Assembly: GCF_001870465.1 (NCBI RefSeq)
Contig: NZ_MDGK01000055.1
Coordinates: 313,872-376,064 of the forward strand
Origin: Pseudomonas extremorientalis
GTDB lineage: Bacteria; Pseudomonadota; Gammaproteobacteria; Pseudomonadales; Pseudomonadaceae
DNA: 62,193 bases
Reading direction: 5' to 3'
Shown: one piece after another, positions 15,126 through 24,402 of the stretch
Position numbering within the stretch: position 1 is the stretch's first letter
Layout of the letters: each line of letters begins with the position of its first letter
Position numbers and translations under genes: made by a program
Notes under the pieces: generated by a model
The model's database searches: none
The model's input: the letters and a program-made list of their open reading frames with translations, nothing else
What the model was told of the DNA's origin: nothing

Positions 15126-16826
15126 ATGACCCAGCCCTTCCTGGCCGCTCGGGATTTTCTGCTCGCTCACCGCACCGACTACGCCACTGCCGTCCGGGAC
15201 TTCCGTTGGCCGCAACTGGATGCATTCAACTGGGCCTTGGACTATTTCGACACGATGGCCGAGGGCAATGCGGCGCATGCGCTGTGGATCGTCGAGGAAG
15301 ACGGCAGTGAGCAACGCTACAGCTTCCAGCAACTGGCCACGCGCTCCAACCAGGTGGCCAATCACTTGCGCGCGCTCGGTGTACGTCGCGGTGACCGGGT
15401 GCTGTTGATGCTCGGCAACGATGTGGCGCTGTGGGACACCATGCTCGCCGCGTTCAAGCTCGGTGCCGTGGTCATTCCTGCCACCGCCCTGCTGAACCCC
15501 GACGACCTGCGCGACCGCATCGAGCGCGGGCAGGTGCGCCATCTGGTGGTCGGCGAGGCTCACGTGCCTAAATTCGACGGGCTGGCAGACGGTTGCAACC
15601 GCATCTGCGTGGGCGCGGCACCGCAGGGTTGGGTCACCCACAACGCCGCCTTTGAATACCCCGAACAGTTCGAGGCCGAAGGCCGCACCCTGGCCACCGA
15701 CCCGATGCTGCTCTATTTCACCTCCGGCACCACGTCCAAACCGAAGATGGTGCTGCACAGCCACCAGAGTTACCCGGTGGGCCACCTGTCGACCATGTAC
15801 TGGATCGGCCTGCAGCCGGGCGATCTGCACCTGAATATCTCCTCGCCCGGTTGGGCCAAGCATGCCTGGAGTTGCCTGTTCGCCCCCTGGAATGCCGGTG
15901 CGTGCATCTTTATCCATAACGTCGCGCGGTTCAGCGCGCCGGCCCTGCTCAGTGCCTTGGAACGCTACGGCGTGACTAGCCTGTGTGCGCCGCCCACGGT
16001 ATGGCGCATGCTGATCCAGGAGGATCTTGCCAGCTATAAATCGCGCCTGAGCCTGCGCGAATTGGTAGGCGCCGGTGAGCCGCTGAACCCGGAAATCATC
16101 GAGCAGATCCAGCACGCCTGGGGCCTGCCGTTGCGCGACGGTTTCGGCCAATCGGAAACCACCGCGCTGGTGGGCAATACCCCAGGCCAGGTGCTCAAGC
16201 CCGGTTCCATGGGCCGCCCGCTGCCGGGCTACCAGGTGGCCTTGCTCGACCCGGATGGAATTCCCGGCAGCGAAGGCGAAGTCGCCCTGCCCCTTGACGT
16301 GCGCCCTCTCGGCCTGATGCTCTGCTACGAAGACAGCCCGGAGAAAACCGCCGAGGTCATGCGTGACGGCTACTACCGCACCGGCGACACCGCGCAGGTC
16401 GACGCCGACGGCTACATCACCTTCGTCGGTCGCGCCGACGATGTGTTCAAGGCCTCCGACTACCGCATCAGCCCGTTCGAGCTGGAAAGCGCCTTGATCG
16501 AACACCCGGCGGTCATGGAAGTGGCCGTGGTGCCGAGCCCAGACCCGCTGCGCCTGGCGGTGCCCAAGGCGTTCCTGATCCTGGCCCACGATGCTGCGGG
16601 CGACGCCGAACTGGCCCGGCACATCCTGGCTTTTGCCCGCGAGCACCTGGCGCCGTACAAACGGGTGCGGCGTATCGAGTTCGTCAGCGAGCTGCCCAAG
16701 ACCATCTCCGGCAAGATCCGCCGCGTGGAGCTGCGGCAGATGGAGGTGGTGCGGCGCCAAAGTGACACACGGGGTGAACAGGAGTATTTCGAAGAAGACT
16801 TTGTGGTGAATACGCCCACGGTTTAA
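15126..16826 (+). CDS. AMP-dependent acyl-CoA synthetase
   Basis: A 566-residue adenylate-forming enzyme (acyl or aryl acid + ATP + CoA to acyl-CoA). It has the phosphate-binding motif LYFTSGTTSKPKMV near residue 197, the GFGQSETT motif, the YRTGD motif near residue 417 and the C-terminal catalytic Lys region PKTISGKIRR. The same type of gene lies beside the dau locus in P. aeruginosa. The substrate cannot be read from the sequence. Medium-chain or aryl acids are typical of this branch. Confidence 0.85.
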   Translation: MTQPFLAARDFLLAHRTDYATAVRDFRWPQLDAFNWALDYFDTMAEGNAAHALWIVEEDGSEQRYSFQQLATRSNQVANHLRALGVRRGDRVLLMLGNDVALWDTMLAAFKLGAVVIPATALLNPDDLRDRIERGQVRHLVVGEAHVPKFDGLADGCNRICVGAAPQGWVTHNAAFEYPEQFEAEGRTLATDPMLLYFTSGTTSKPKMVLHSHQSYPVGHLSTMYWIGLQPGDLHLNISSPGWAKHAWSCLFAPWNAGACIFIHNVARFSAPALLSALERYGVTSLCAPPTVWRMLIQEDLASYKSRLSLRELVGAGEPLNPEIIEQIQHAWGLPLRDGFGQSETTALVGNTPGQVLKPGSMGRPLPGYQVALLDPDGIPGSEGEVALPLDVRPLGLMLCYEDSPEKTAEVMRDGYYRTGDTAQVDADGYITFVGRADDVFKASDYRISPFELESALIEHPAVMEVAVVPSPDPLRLAVPKAFLILAHDAAGDAELARHILAFAREHLAPYKRVRRIEFVSELPKTISGKIRRVELRQMEVVRRQSDTRGEQEYFEEDFVVNTPTV

Positions 16827-16843
16827 ATGACTGTTACGGTAAA

Positions 16844-16935
16844 AATGTGGGAGGGGGCTTGCCCCCGATGATGGCTTGTCAGCCACAAATGTGCTGACTG
16901 ATACACCGCCATCGGGGTAAGCCCCCTCCCACATT
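16844..16935. repeat. REPIN (paired inverted REPs)
   Basis: The element starts aatgtgggagggggcttgcc and ends with the inverted copy ggggtaagccccctcccacatt-type sequence, about 90 bases in all. Internal complementarity includes gatgatggc/gccatc. It sits between convergent genes (acyl-CoA synthetase and TonB receptor). Structure and REP ends match the REPIN class known in P. fluorescens. Confidence 0.8.
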
Positions 16936-16958
16936 GTAAGTGCCTCTGAGTTATCGGG

Positions 16959-19124
16959 TCAGAAGTCCACTGTCGCCGACAGCTGCAAGGTACGCGGATA
17001 ACCCGGCGAAAATGCACCGTACGACGCCACGCCCGACCAGTACTCACGGTCAAACACGTTCTGCACCGTAGCCCGGAAGGTAGTGGGCCGGCCTTCGATC
17101 TTGGTCGCATACCGCGCCCCCGCATCGATGCGCGTCCATGAATCCAGTGCCTGGGTGTTGGCCTGGTTGACGTATTGGCTGTCGGTGTAGATCGCACCTC
17201 CCGTGAGGGTAAAGCCTTCCAGCCACGGCGTGTCCCACTCGGCCCAGAGGTTGGCCTGGATATCCGGCACGCCCACGGGTTTGTTGCCCCGGTTGGCGGC
17301 AGTGGCGGACTTGGTCAGTTCGCCATCGAGGAACGTCACGCCGCCCATCAAGCGGGTGCCGGGCGCCACTTCGCCGAACATGCTCAGTTCGAGGCCGCGG
17401 TTACGCTGTTCGGCCTGCACCGAATACACGCCGTTGGCGCCCAGTTCGCCGCTGGGCTTTTCGATCTGGAACAGTGCAACGGTGGTCATGAAGGTGCCGT
17501 GTTCATACTTCACGCCCACTTCGTGTTGCTTGGATTCATACGGGGCGAAGGTTTCGCCGGCATTGCTCGCCGTGCCCGGTGCCGCATCACCTTTGCTGAG
17601 GCCCTCGACGTAGTTGTAGTAGAGCGACACGTCTTCCCACGGTTTGATGACCACCCCCAGCAGCGGCGTATTGGCGCTGGCGTCATAGCGCGAGCTGACC
17701 CCGCCGGTGCTGTTGTAGTTGCGCGATTCGATCGACTGGTGGCGCATGCCCAGGGTCAATTGCAGGCGATCATCCAGAAAGCCCAAGGTGTCACTGAGCG
17801 CAACGCCGGACAATTCGGTCTCGGAAATACGCAGTACCTTCGGCGCATTGATGTATTGCTTGGGCGTGTCCACCGGGTGGTAGATGTTCGAACGGATCTC
17901 CTTGCCGTTGGTGATGCCCCGCGACAGTTCATCCTGGTAACGGGTCGCCATCAGCGTGGTGATGTGGGTCACCGGGCCGGTGGCGAACAGCCCGCGCAGG
18001 CCCACATCGGCGGTCGAGCGGTCGACGTTGAATTTGTAGTAGCCGGGAATATTGCTGGTGTCGCCGGCGTCATTGAGGATGCGTGGCACCTGGTCGGACA
18101 TGCGTTTCACATCCGACCTGCCGCCACCGGCGTGGACGAACACGCTCAGGTTGTCGTTGAGGTCGTATTCACCGCCGAGCAACAGCGACTGTTCCTTGGT
18201 ATCGGACCAACCCCATTTCTGCGGCAGGCTGGTGCGACCATTGGGCGCCGACGGCACCTCGACGCCCGGCGCAATCGTGAACGGCCGCGAGGCGCCCTCC
18301 CAGCTTTCCTTCTGGCTGATGTAATCGAGGTTCAGGCGCAGCCGCTCGCCATGGTAATCCAGGGCAATCGCGCCGATGCCGACATCGCGGTTCTGATTGT
18401 CCACGACGGTGTCGCCGCCCTGCAGGCTGCCGTTGAAGCGCACGCCAAACTGGTTTTCATCGCCGAAGCGGCGGCTGATGTCCAGGTGGCCGCCCACCTG
18501 CGTGTCCGCCGCATAGCTGCCGGTGAAGCGGGTCAGGTCCTGGTCCAGCGGGCGCTTGGGCACGATATTGATCACTCCGCCCACACCGCTGTTGGGGGAG
18601 ATCCCGTACATCAGCGCCCCAGGCCCCTTGAGTACTTCGACACGTTCGGCGTACTCGGTGAACGCCCGGTAGTTGGGTGCCACGCCGTACACACCGTCGT
18701 AGGCCAGTTCACCCAGGTTGCCCTCGCCAATCGCAAACCCTCGGATGAAGAACGAGTCGACGATGCCACCGGCCTGCCCGGTGGAGCGCACCGAAGGGTC
18801 GCGCTCCAGGGCATCGGCCACGGTCACGGTTTGCAGGTCGGCCAGGGTCTTGGCGGTGTAGCTGGTGACGCTGAACGGTGTGTCCATCACGTCCTTGTTG
18901 CCCATCATGCCCAAGCGCGCGCCACGAGCGACCTGGCCACCGGCGAGCACCCCCGGCAGATCGGTGGGGCCGCTGTAGCGGGCGTTGACGTTCGTCGCAT
19001 CAAGCGTCAGGCTCTGCGCGCTGTCGTCGCTCGCGTCCACAGTGGCGGCCCAGGCGGGCGTGCTGGCGGCGACCAGGATCAGGGCGGAACGAACAGCAAG
19101 GGTTAACCGGCTGGCAACGGGCAT
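16959..19124 (-). CDS. TonB-dependent siderophore receptor without signalling domain
   Basis: A 721-residue outer-membrane receptor: signal peptide (to about residue 27, ending TPAWAA), plug domain (GNKDVMDTPFSVTSYTAKTL, then VEVLKGPGALMYGISPNSGVGG) and a beta-barrel ending in ...RTLQLSATVDF with a terminal Phe. It lacks the N-terminal STN domain but is otherwise highly similar along its length to the receptor at 22028, for example GIVDSFFIRGF and GEGNLGELAYDGVYGVAPNYR. A Fur-type box and the same upstream block as its paralog precede it. The ligand is probably a siderophore. Confidence 0.9.
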   Translation of the reverse strand: MPVASRLTLAVRSALILVAASTPAWAATVDASDDSAQSLTLDATNVNARYSGPTDLPGVLAGGQVARGARLGMMGNKDVMDTPFSVTSYTAKTLADLQTVTVADALERDPSVRSTGQAGGIVDSFFIRGFAIGEGNLGELAYDGVYGVAPNYRAFTEYAERVEVLKGPGALMYGISPNSGVGGVINIVPKRPLDQDLTRFTGSYAADTQVGGHLDISRRFGDENQFGVRFNGSLQGGDTVVDNQNRDVGIGAIALDYHGERLRLNLDYISQKESWEGASRPFTIAPGVEVPSAPNGRTSLPQKWGWSDTKEQSLLLGGEYDLNDNLSVFVHAGGGRSDVKRMSDQVPRILNDAGDTSNIPGYYKFNVDRSTADVGLRGLFATGPVTHITTLMATRYQDELSRGITNGKEIRSNIYHPVDTPKQYINAPKVLRISETELSGVALSDTLGFLDDRLQLTLGMRHQSIESRNYNSTGGVSSRYDASANTPLLGVVIKPWEDVSLYYNYVEGLSKGDAAPGTASNAGETFAPYESKQHEVGVKYEHGTFMTTVALFQIEKPSGELGANGVYSVQAEQRNRGLELSMFGEVAPGTRLMGGVTFLDGELTKSATAANRGNKPVGVPDIQANLWAEWDTPWLEGFTLTGGAIYTDSQYVNQANTQALDSWTRIDAGARYATKIEGRPTTFRATVQNVFDREYWSGVASYGAFSPGYPRTLQLSATVDF

Positions 19125-19146
19125 GACATCAGGGTCCTTTCATCGT

Positions 19147-19165
19147 GAGAAAATGAGAATTACTC
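19147..19165. promoter_or_regulatory. Fur box before the receptor gene
   Basis: GAGAAAATGAGAATTACTC resembles the 19-bp Fur consensus, with the central ATGAGAATTA well preserved. It lies 23-41 bases before the receptor ATG, between the gene and the putative ECF promoter block. Confidence 0.6.
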
Positions 19166-19169
19166 CTGA

Positions 19170-19217
19170 TGCCAGCCGACGCGGGAAAAAGTATCAGCGT
19201 CCCGCGCGTTTTTTTCA
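19170..19217 (-). promoter_or_regulatory. putative ECF sigma promoter block, copy 1
   Basis: On the minus strand this block reads ATGAAAAAAACGC, GGGACGCTGATACTTTTTCC, then CGCGTCGGCTGGCA. It is nearly the same as 21933-21982 upstream of the second receptor: the 14-mer GCTGATACTTTTTC is identical and TCGGCTGGCA recurs after it. No other gene in the island has it. I infer a promoter for the FecI-type sigma factor encoded at 20442. Confidence 0.65.
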
Positions 19218-19232
19218 TACCGAGGCCGTTTC

Positions 19233-20405
19233 ATGCCACCGACCCGTGTCCTGATTTACCTGCTGTTCACGATCCAGCTTGTGTCGATGGGCGCCATGGA
19301 GATGAGCGGGCCGTTCTGGCCCATTCATCTGCGCGGCTTGACCGACTCCGACACGCTGTTCAGCTTCGCCAGCATCGCGGTGTACGTGGGGCCGATGCTC
19401 GGCATCCTGCTGACCAGCGCGTTCTGGGGCCGCATCGGTGACCGTTACGGCCACAAGTGGATGATGATCCGCGCACTGGTCGGGCTGACGTTGACCCAAC
19501 TGGGCCTGGCGCTGTTCAGCGACCTGTGGGCGATCCTGGTCCTGCGGTTCCTGCAGGGCGCCTGCGCCGGTTACATCGCCCCGGCCCAGGCCTATGGGGT
19601 GAGCATCGAGGCGCCTTCACGGCGGGCACGGCTGTTTGCGCTGCTGCAGATTTCCACCAATGTCGGCTCGTTGCTCGGAGCGGTGCTGGGCGGCCTGATC
19701 CTCGACCATGCCACGTTTTTCTGGATCAACCTCAGCGCCGCCGCACTCTGCGCGGTGTGCACGCTGGTGGCGGCGGTGACCCTGCCGGATGTTGCGCCGG
19801 TCAAGAAAACCGCATCCACTACCAAGGGCGGTGTGTGGCAAGGGTCTGCACTGCTGCCGCTGCTCAGTGTGATGGGCCTCCTGCTGCTGGCGCGGATGCT
19901 GCCGCAGACTTCGTTCTCGCTGTATGTGAGCACCACGTTCAACGTCAGCAATGCGCTGGTGGGCCTGTGCTACGGTTTGCTGGCGCTGGGGTTCATCCTG
20001 TCGGCCACCGCGTGGTCGCGGCATTTCGAGGGGCGCACACAAGCCGACACACTGCGGCGCATCGGCTACGTGGTGGTCGGCTGCATCGCCCTCACCGGGC
20101 TGGCCGGGGTCACCCACAACCCTGGGGTGTTTGTCGGCAGCTACTTCGTGTGGGGCGTGCTGCTGGGCGCGACCACGCCGGTGCTGATGGCGCTGATTTC
20201 GAAAACCGCCGACAGCGCCCGGCAAGGCCATGTGCTGGGCATTGCCCAGGGCACCGCGCAGTTCGCCTCGATTGCCGGTATCGCCCTCGGCGGGTTGCTC
20301 AGCCAGGTGTATGGCCTGGCGTATACCTACCTGTTCGTATGTCTCGCGTATGCGGTGACGTTCCTTGCGATTCTCGCATTGCGCTACCGCAGGGTTGTCC
20401 CTTAG
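19233..20405 (+). CDS. MFS transporter in a siderophore uptake locus
   Basis: A 390-residue inner-membrane major facilitator with about 12 hydrophobic segments and the loop 2-3 motif GRIGDRYGHKWMM. A second conserved segment is GACAGYIAPAQAYGV. It is divergent from the first receptor and just upstream of the sigma factor gene. In such loci MFS proteins export siderophores or import ferric siderophores across the inner membrane. Which applies cannot be told from the sequence. Confidence 0.85.
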   Translation: MPPTRVLIYLLFTIQLVSMGAMEMSGPFWPIHLRGLTDSDTLFSFASIAVYVGPMLGILLTSAFWGRIGDRYGHKWMMIRALVGLTLTQLGLALFSDLWAILVLRFLQGACAGYIAPAQAYGVSIEAPSRRARLFALLQISTNVGSLLGAVLGGLILDHATFFWINLSAAALCAVCTLVAAVTLPDVAPVKKTASTTKGGVWQGSALLPLLSVMGLLLLARMLPQTSFSLYVSTTFNVSNALVGLCYGLLALGFILSATAWSRHFEGRTQADTLRRIGYVVVGCIALTGLAGVTHNPGVFVGSYFVWGVLLGATTPVLMALISKTADSARQGHVLGIAQGTAQFASIAGIALGGLLSQVYGLAYTYLFVCLAYAVTFLAILALRYRRVVP

Positions 20406-20406
20406 C

Positions 20407-20425
20407 ATTGGGAATACTTCTCAAT
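20407..20425 (+). promoter_or_regulatory. Fur-like palindrome before the sigma factor gene
   Basis: ATTGGGAATACTTCTCAAT is a 9-1-9 near-palindrome of Fur type, starting two bases after the MFS stop and ending 16 bases before the sigma factor ATG. Iron repression of the sigma/anti-sigma pair is the standard arrangement. Confidence 0.6.
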
Positions 20426-20441
20426 TGCACGGATCCGCGCC

Positions 20442-20957
20442 ATGAGCGAAATCCTCACCGCCGACAAGCACCAGCACCTGCGCGCGATCGAGGCCCTGTA
20501 CTGCGGCCATCACGGCTGGCTGTACGCCACGCTCAAGCGCAAGCTCGGCAACGCCATGGATGCGGCCGACCTGGCCCAGGACACTTTCACGCGTATCCTC
20601 GCCTCCCAGGTCACGGTGATCGACCAGCCAAGGGCTTACCTGAGCTGCGTGGCCAAGGGCATCCTGGTCAACTGGTATCAGCGCAAGGCGTTGGAACGCG
20701 CTTACCTGGAAGCGCTCGCCAGCGTGCCAATCCAGGAAGTGCCTTCGCCGGAAGCGCATTTCGTGGTGCTGGAAACCCTGCACGAGATCGACGCGATGCT
20801 CGACGCCCTCCCCTCGCTGGTCAAGCGCACGTTCCTGCTGTCGCAGATCAACGGCCTCAAGTACCAGGACATCGCCGAGCAATTGGGCGTGTCGCTGATC
20901 ACCGTCAAACGCTACATGAAACAGGCCTTTGTGCAGTGCCTGATGCTGGTGGAATAA
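20442..20957 (+). CDS. FecI-type ECF sigma factor
   Basis: A 171-residue iron-starvation ECF sigma factor. Region 2 includes DAADLAQDTFTRILAS (about residues 40-55). Region 4 includes LPSLVKRTFLLSQINGLKYQ and the helix-turn-helix DIAEQLGVSLITVKRYMKQA. It is followed at once by a FecR-type anti-sigma gene and then a receptor with an STN domain, the classic cell-surface signalling trio. Fur-like palindrome upstream. Likely targets are both receptor promoters. Confidence 0.9.
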   Translation: MSEILTADKHQHLRAIEALYCGHHGWLYATLKRKLGNAMDAADLAQDTFTRILASQVTVIDQPRAYLSCVAKGILVNWYQRKALERAYLEALASVPIQEVPSPEAHFVVLETLHEIDAMLDALPSLVKRTFLLSQINGLKYQDIAEQLGVSLITVKRYMKQAFVQCLMLVE

Positions 20958-21926
20958 GTGCTCAGCCTGCGCAAGGAACCCCCGTTGGCCCCTGAAGTCC
21001 TCGAAGAAGCCGCCGAATGGCTGATGCGCCTGAGCGAAAACGACCTCAGCGACCACGAGCGCGCCGAATGGGAGCGCTGGAAAATCAGCAGCCCCGAACG
21101 TGATCGCGCCTGGGCCCGTGCGCAATTGCTGCAAAGCAAGCTGGGCGGCCTGCCGCCGTCCCTGGCGATGTCGGCCCTCGACCGCCCGAGCCACCCGGAA
21201 CGCCGCGCCGCCCTGGGCAAGCTGGCCCTGCTGCTGGCGGTGATGCCGGTGGGCTGGGGCAGTTGGAAACTGGCGCAGACCCAGCAGTGGACCGCCGACT
21301 ACCGCACTCGCGTCGGCGAGCGCCGCGAACTGACCCTGGCCGATGGCTCGCGCATCACCCTCAACACCGACTCCGCCATCGACGTGCGCTACGACCGCCA
21401 GCAACGCCTGGTGCACCTGCGCGAAGGTGAAATCCTGGTGCAGACCGCGCAGGATCCGTCCCGCCCGTTCCTGGTCAGTACGCGCCAGGGCCGCATGCAA
21501 GCCTTGGGCACGCGCTTTACCGTGCGCGAACTGAGCGGGCGCACCCACCTGGCCGTGCTCGAAGGCGCCGTCAAAGTGATGCTGGCCGAGAACACTCAGA
21601 CCGCGCCGCTGATCGTCAACGCCGGGCAACGCACGGACTTTTCCGCACAGACCTTTGGCACGCTCACCGCCACCGACCGCAACGTCGGCGCCTGGACCCG
21701 GGGTATGCTGATGGCCGACAAGATGCGCCTGGCGGATTTCGTCGCCGAACTGACCCGCTATCGCCGCGGCTTCGTGCGCTATGACCCGGCGATTGCCGAC
21801 CTGCGCATTTCCGGCGCCTTCCCCATCAGCGACCCGCAGCGCACCCTGAACATGCTGGTGCAGACCTACCCGGTGCTCGTCAGCGGCCACCTGAACGGCT
21901 ACTGGGTCACCCTGTCCCCCGCCTGA
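20958..21926 (+). CDS. FecR-type anti-sigma factor/signal transducer
   Basis: A 322-residue protein. The cytoplasmic N-terminal domain has DUF4880-like EAAEWLMRLSENDLSDHERA near residue 14. One membrane segment follows (about residues 90-105, LALLLAVMPVGWGSW). The periplasmic FecR domain includes GERRELTLADGSRITLNTDSA and GTRFTVRELSGRTHLAVLEG. It relays receptor occupancy to the sigma factor. A GTG start follows the sigma factor stop directly. Confidence 0.9.
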   Translation: MLSLRKEPPLAPEVLEEAAEWLMRLSENDLSDHERAEWERWKISSPERDRAWARAQLLQSKLGGLPPSLAMSALDRPSHPERRAALGKLALLLAVMPVGWGSWKLAQTQQWTADYRTRVGERRELTLADGSRITLNTDSAIDVRYDRQQRLVHLREGEILVQTAQDPSRPFLVSTRQGRMQALGTRFTVRELSGRTHLAVLEGAVKVMLAENTQTAPLIVNAGQRTDFSAQTFGTLTATDRNVGAWTRGMLMADKMRLADFVAELTRYRRGFVRYDPAIADLRISGAFPISDPQRTLNMLVQTYPVLVSGHLNGYWVTLSPA

Positions 21927-21932
21927 GTGGGC

Positions 21933-21982
21933 GTGAAAATAAAACGCCGGGCGGCTGATACTTTTTCCGATCTCGGCTGGCA
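21933..21982 (+). promoter_or_regulatory. putative ECF sigma promoter block, copy 2
   Basis: GTGAAAATAAAACGC, then CGGGCGGCTGATACTTTTTC, CGATC and TCGGCTGGCA lie about 45-95 bases before the second receptor gene. The order and spacing match the block at 19170-19217 on the other strand. See that entry. Confidence 0.65.
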
Positions 21983-22027
21983 AACACACGAATACCCTTT
22001 TTCCTCTCGTCCACAGGGCTCCCGTTC

Positions 22028-24382
22028 ATGCTTGTGATTCGCAGCGCGCTGCTCAGCCTGGCCCTGGCTGGTGCCGCCATGGCCGCGCAGTTGGATGCGG
22101 TCGCGGTCCGTGCCTACCAGATCGCGCCAGGGCCGCTCGGCGCAACGCTGTCGAGCTTTGCCGTGGATGCGGGCATTGCCCTGTCGTTCGTCCCGGCCCT
22201 CACCGAAGGCCTGACCAGCCCCGGCCTGTCCGGCACTTACTCGACCCAGGAGGCGGTCACCCGCCTGCTGGCCGGCAGCGGCCTGGAGGTGCTGCTGCGC
22301 AGCGACGGCACCTACACCCTGGTGCAACGCCAAATCACCCTGTCGGACACCACGGTCAGTGGCGCCGAACAGCGCGCCGACAGTTTGCCGCCGGTGTATT
22401 CGGGCGGCCAGGTGGCCGTCGGCGGACGCCTGGGCATGCTGGGCAACAAGGACGTGATGGACGCGCCGTTCAGCGTCAGCACCTACACCGCCTCGTTGAT
22501 CAAGGACCAGCAAGCCACCACCGTCGGTGATCTGCTGGAACGCGATTCTTCGGTGCGCTCCACCGGGCAGACCGGCGGCATCGTCGACTCGTTTTTCATT
22601 CGCGGGTTTCCGGTGGGCGAAGGCAACCTCGGCGAGTTGGCCTTCGACGGCGTGTATGGCGTGGCGTCCAATTACCGGGTGTTCACTGAATACGCCGAAC
22701 GCGTCGAAGTGGTCAAAGGCCCCGGTGCCCTGCTCTACGGCATGTCGCCCAACAGCGCGGTGGGCGGGGTGATTAACGTGGTGCCCAAGCGCTCGCTGGA
22801 CGAGGACCTGACCCGCTACACCGCCAGTTATACCCAGGCTGCACACCTCGGCAATCGCATCGATATCAGCCGGCGCTTTGGTGAAGAGCGCCGCTTCGGC
22901 ATGCGCTTCAACGGCGGCGTGCAGCAGGGTGACACCGTGATCGACAAGCAATCGCGCGAAGTCGGCATCGGTGCGCTGTCCCTGGACTATCAGGGCGAGC
23001 GCCTGCGCACCAGCCTGGACCTGATTTCCCAGGAAGAGACCTTCGACGCCGCCTCCCGACCGTTCCTGATCGCCTCAGGCGTAAAGATTCCCGACGCCGC
23101 CAATGGCCGCACCAGCGTAAGCCAGGACTGGGGCTGGTCGCGCACACGGGATAAGTCCGCCCTGCTCGGCGGCGACTATGACCTCACTGACAACCTGAGC
23201 CTGTTCGCCCATGCCGGTGGCGGCAAGTCGGCAGTGGCGCGCCTGTCGGACCAGACGCCGACCATTGTCAACACGGCCGGCGACACCTCGTCGATCCCCG
23301 GCTACTACCGCTTCGAAGTGCAGCGCTATACGGTCGACGCCGGTGCACGCCTGCGCTTCGACACCGGCCCGATCAGCCACAGCAGCACCGTGCAGGTCAC
23401 GCGCTACCGCGATGAACTGTCACGCGGGATTATCTCCGGCGCGCCCGTGCTGTCGAACATCTACCACCCGGTCGAGCGCCCCAAACCGTCGATCGCCAAG
23501 CCCGACGCGCCGAAAGTCTCCGCCACCGAATTATCCGGCGTGGCCATTGCCGACACCTTGTCGATACTTGATCAGCGCGTGCAGGTCACCGTCGGCCTGC
23601 GCAAACAGAACATCCAATCCCACAACTACAACACCGACGGTGCAGTGACCACGACCTATAACGAGGGCAAGACCACGCCGCTGTTTGGCGCGGTGCTCAA
23701 GCCCTGGGAGCACGTAGCGCTCTATTACAACTACCTCGAAGGCTTGAGCAAGGGCGAAGTGGCGCCGTCCAACGCCTCGAATGCCGGGGAGATCTTTGCG
23801 CCTTACGTTTCCAGGCAGCATGAAGTCGGGGTCAAGCTCGACTACGGCACGTTCATGTCCACCCTGGCGCTGTTCCAGATCCAGAAACCCAGCGGCGAGC
23901 TGGCTGCCGGCCGCTTCTCGGTGCAAGGCGAACAGCGCAATCGCGGCGTGGAAGTGAGCGTGTTTGGCGAAGTCGCCCCAGGCACGCGCCTGCTGGGTGG
24001 CGTGACCCTGCTGGATGCGCAGCTGACCAAAACCGGCGTCGCCGCCAACCAGGGCAATACCCCAGTGGGCGTGCCCAAGGTACAAGCCAACCTCTGGGCC
24101 GAATGGGACGCGCCGTGGGTCGAAGGGCTGACGTTGACCAGCGGCGCGATCTACACCGCCAGCCAGTACGTCAACCAGGCCAACACCCAACAGCTCGATG
24201 CCTGGACCCGCTTCGATATCGGCGCGCGCTACAGCACGCGGATCGCCGAGCGGCCGACCACCTTCCGCGCCACGGTGCAGAACCTGTTCGACCGCGAATA
24301 CTGGTCCGGCGTGGCCTCCTACGGCGCGTTTTCCCAGGGTTCGCCACGCACCCTCCTCCTGTCGGCCACGGTCGACTTCTGA
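22028..24382 (+). CDS. TonB-dependent siderophore receptor with STN signalling domain
   Basis: A 784-residue outer-membrane transducer. Signal peptide to about residue 20, then an STN (secretin/TonB short N-terminal) domain about 28-100 (AYQIAPGPLGATLSSFAVDA). The plug includes GNKDVMDAPFSVSTYTASL and VEVVKGPGALLYGMSPNS, and the barrel ends RTLLLSATVDF. The STN domain contacts FecR, so this receptor senses the ligand. The closest relative in the window is the 721-residue receptor at 16959, which looks like a paralog lacking STN. Confidence 0.92.
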   Translation: MLVIRSALLSLALAGAAMAAQLDAVAVRAYQIAPGPLGATLSSFAVDAGIALSFVPALTEGLTSPGLSGTYSTQEAVTRLLAGSGLEVLLRSDGTYTLVQRQITLSDTTVSGAEQRADSLPPVYSGGQVAVGGRLGMLGNKDVMDAPFSVSTYTASLIKDQQATTVGDLLERDSSVRSTGQTGGIVDSFFIRGFPVGEGNLGELAFDGVYGVASNYRVFTEYAERVEVVKGPGALLYGMSPNSAVGGVINVVPKRSLDEDLTRYTASYTQAAHLGNRIDISRRFGEERRFGMRFNGGVQQGDTVIDKQSREVGIGALSLDYQGERLRTSLDLISQEETFDAASRPFLIASGVKIPDAANGRTSVSQDWGWSRTRDKSALLGGDYDLTDNLSLFAHAGGGKSAVARLSDQTPTIVNTAGDTSSIPGYYRFEVQRYTVDAGARLRFDTGPISHSSTVQVTRYRDELSRGIISGAPVLSNIYHPVERPKPSIAKPDAPKVSATELSGVAIADTLSILDQRVQVTVGLRKQNIQSHNYNTDGAVTTTYNEGKTTPLFGAVLKPWEHVALYYNYLEGLSKGEVAPSNASNAGEIFAPYVSRQHEVGVKLDYGTFMSTLALFQIQKPSGELAAGRFSVQGEQRNRGVEVSVFGEVAPGTRLLGGVTLLDAQLTKTGVAANQGNTPVGVPKVQANLWAEWDAPWVEGLTLTSGAIYTASQYVNQANTQQLDAWTRFDIGARYSTRIAERPTTFRATVQNLFDREYWSGVASYGAFSQGSPRTLLLSATVDF

Positions 24383-24402
24383 TACCTGCAAGGGCTTACT
24401 TG

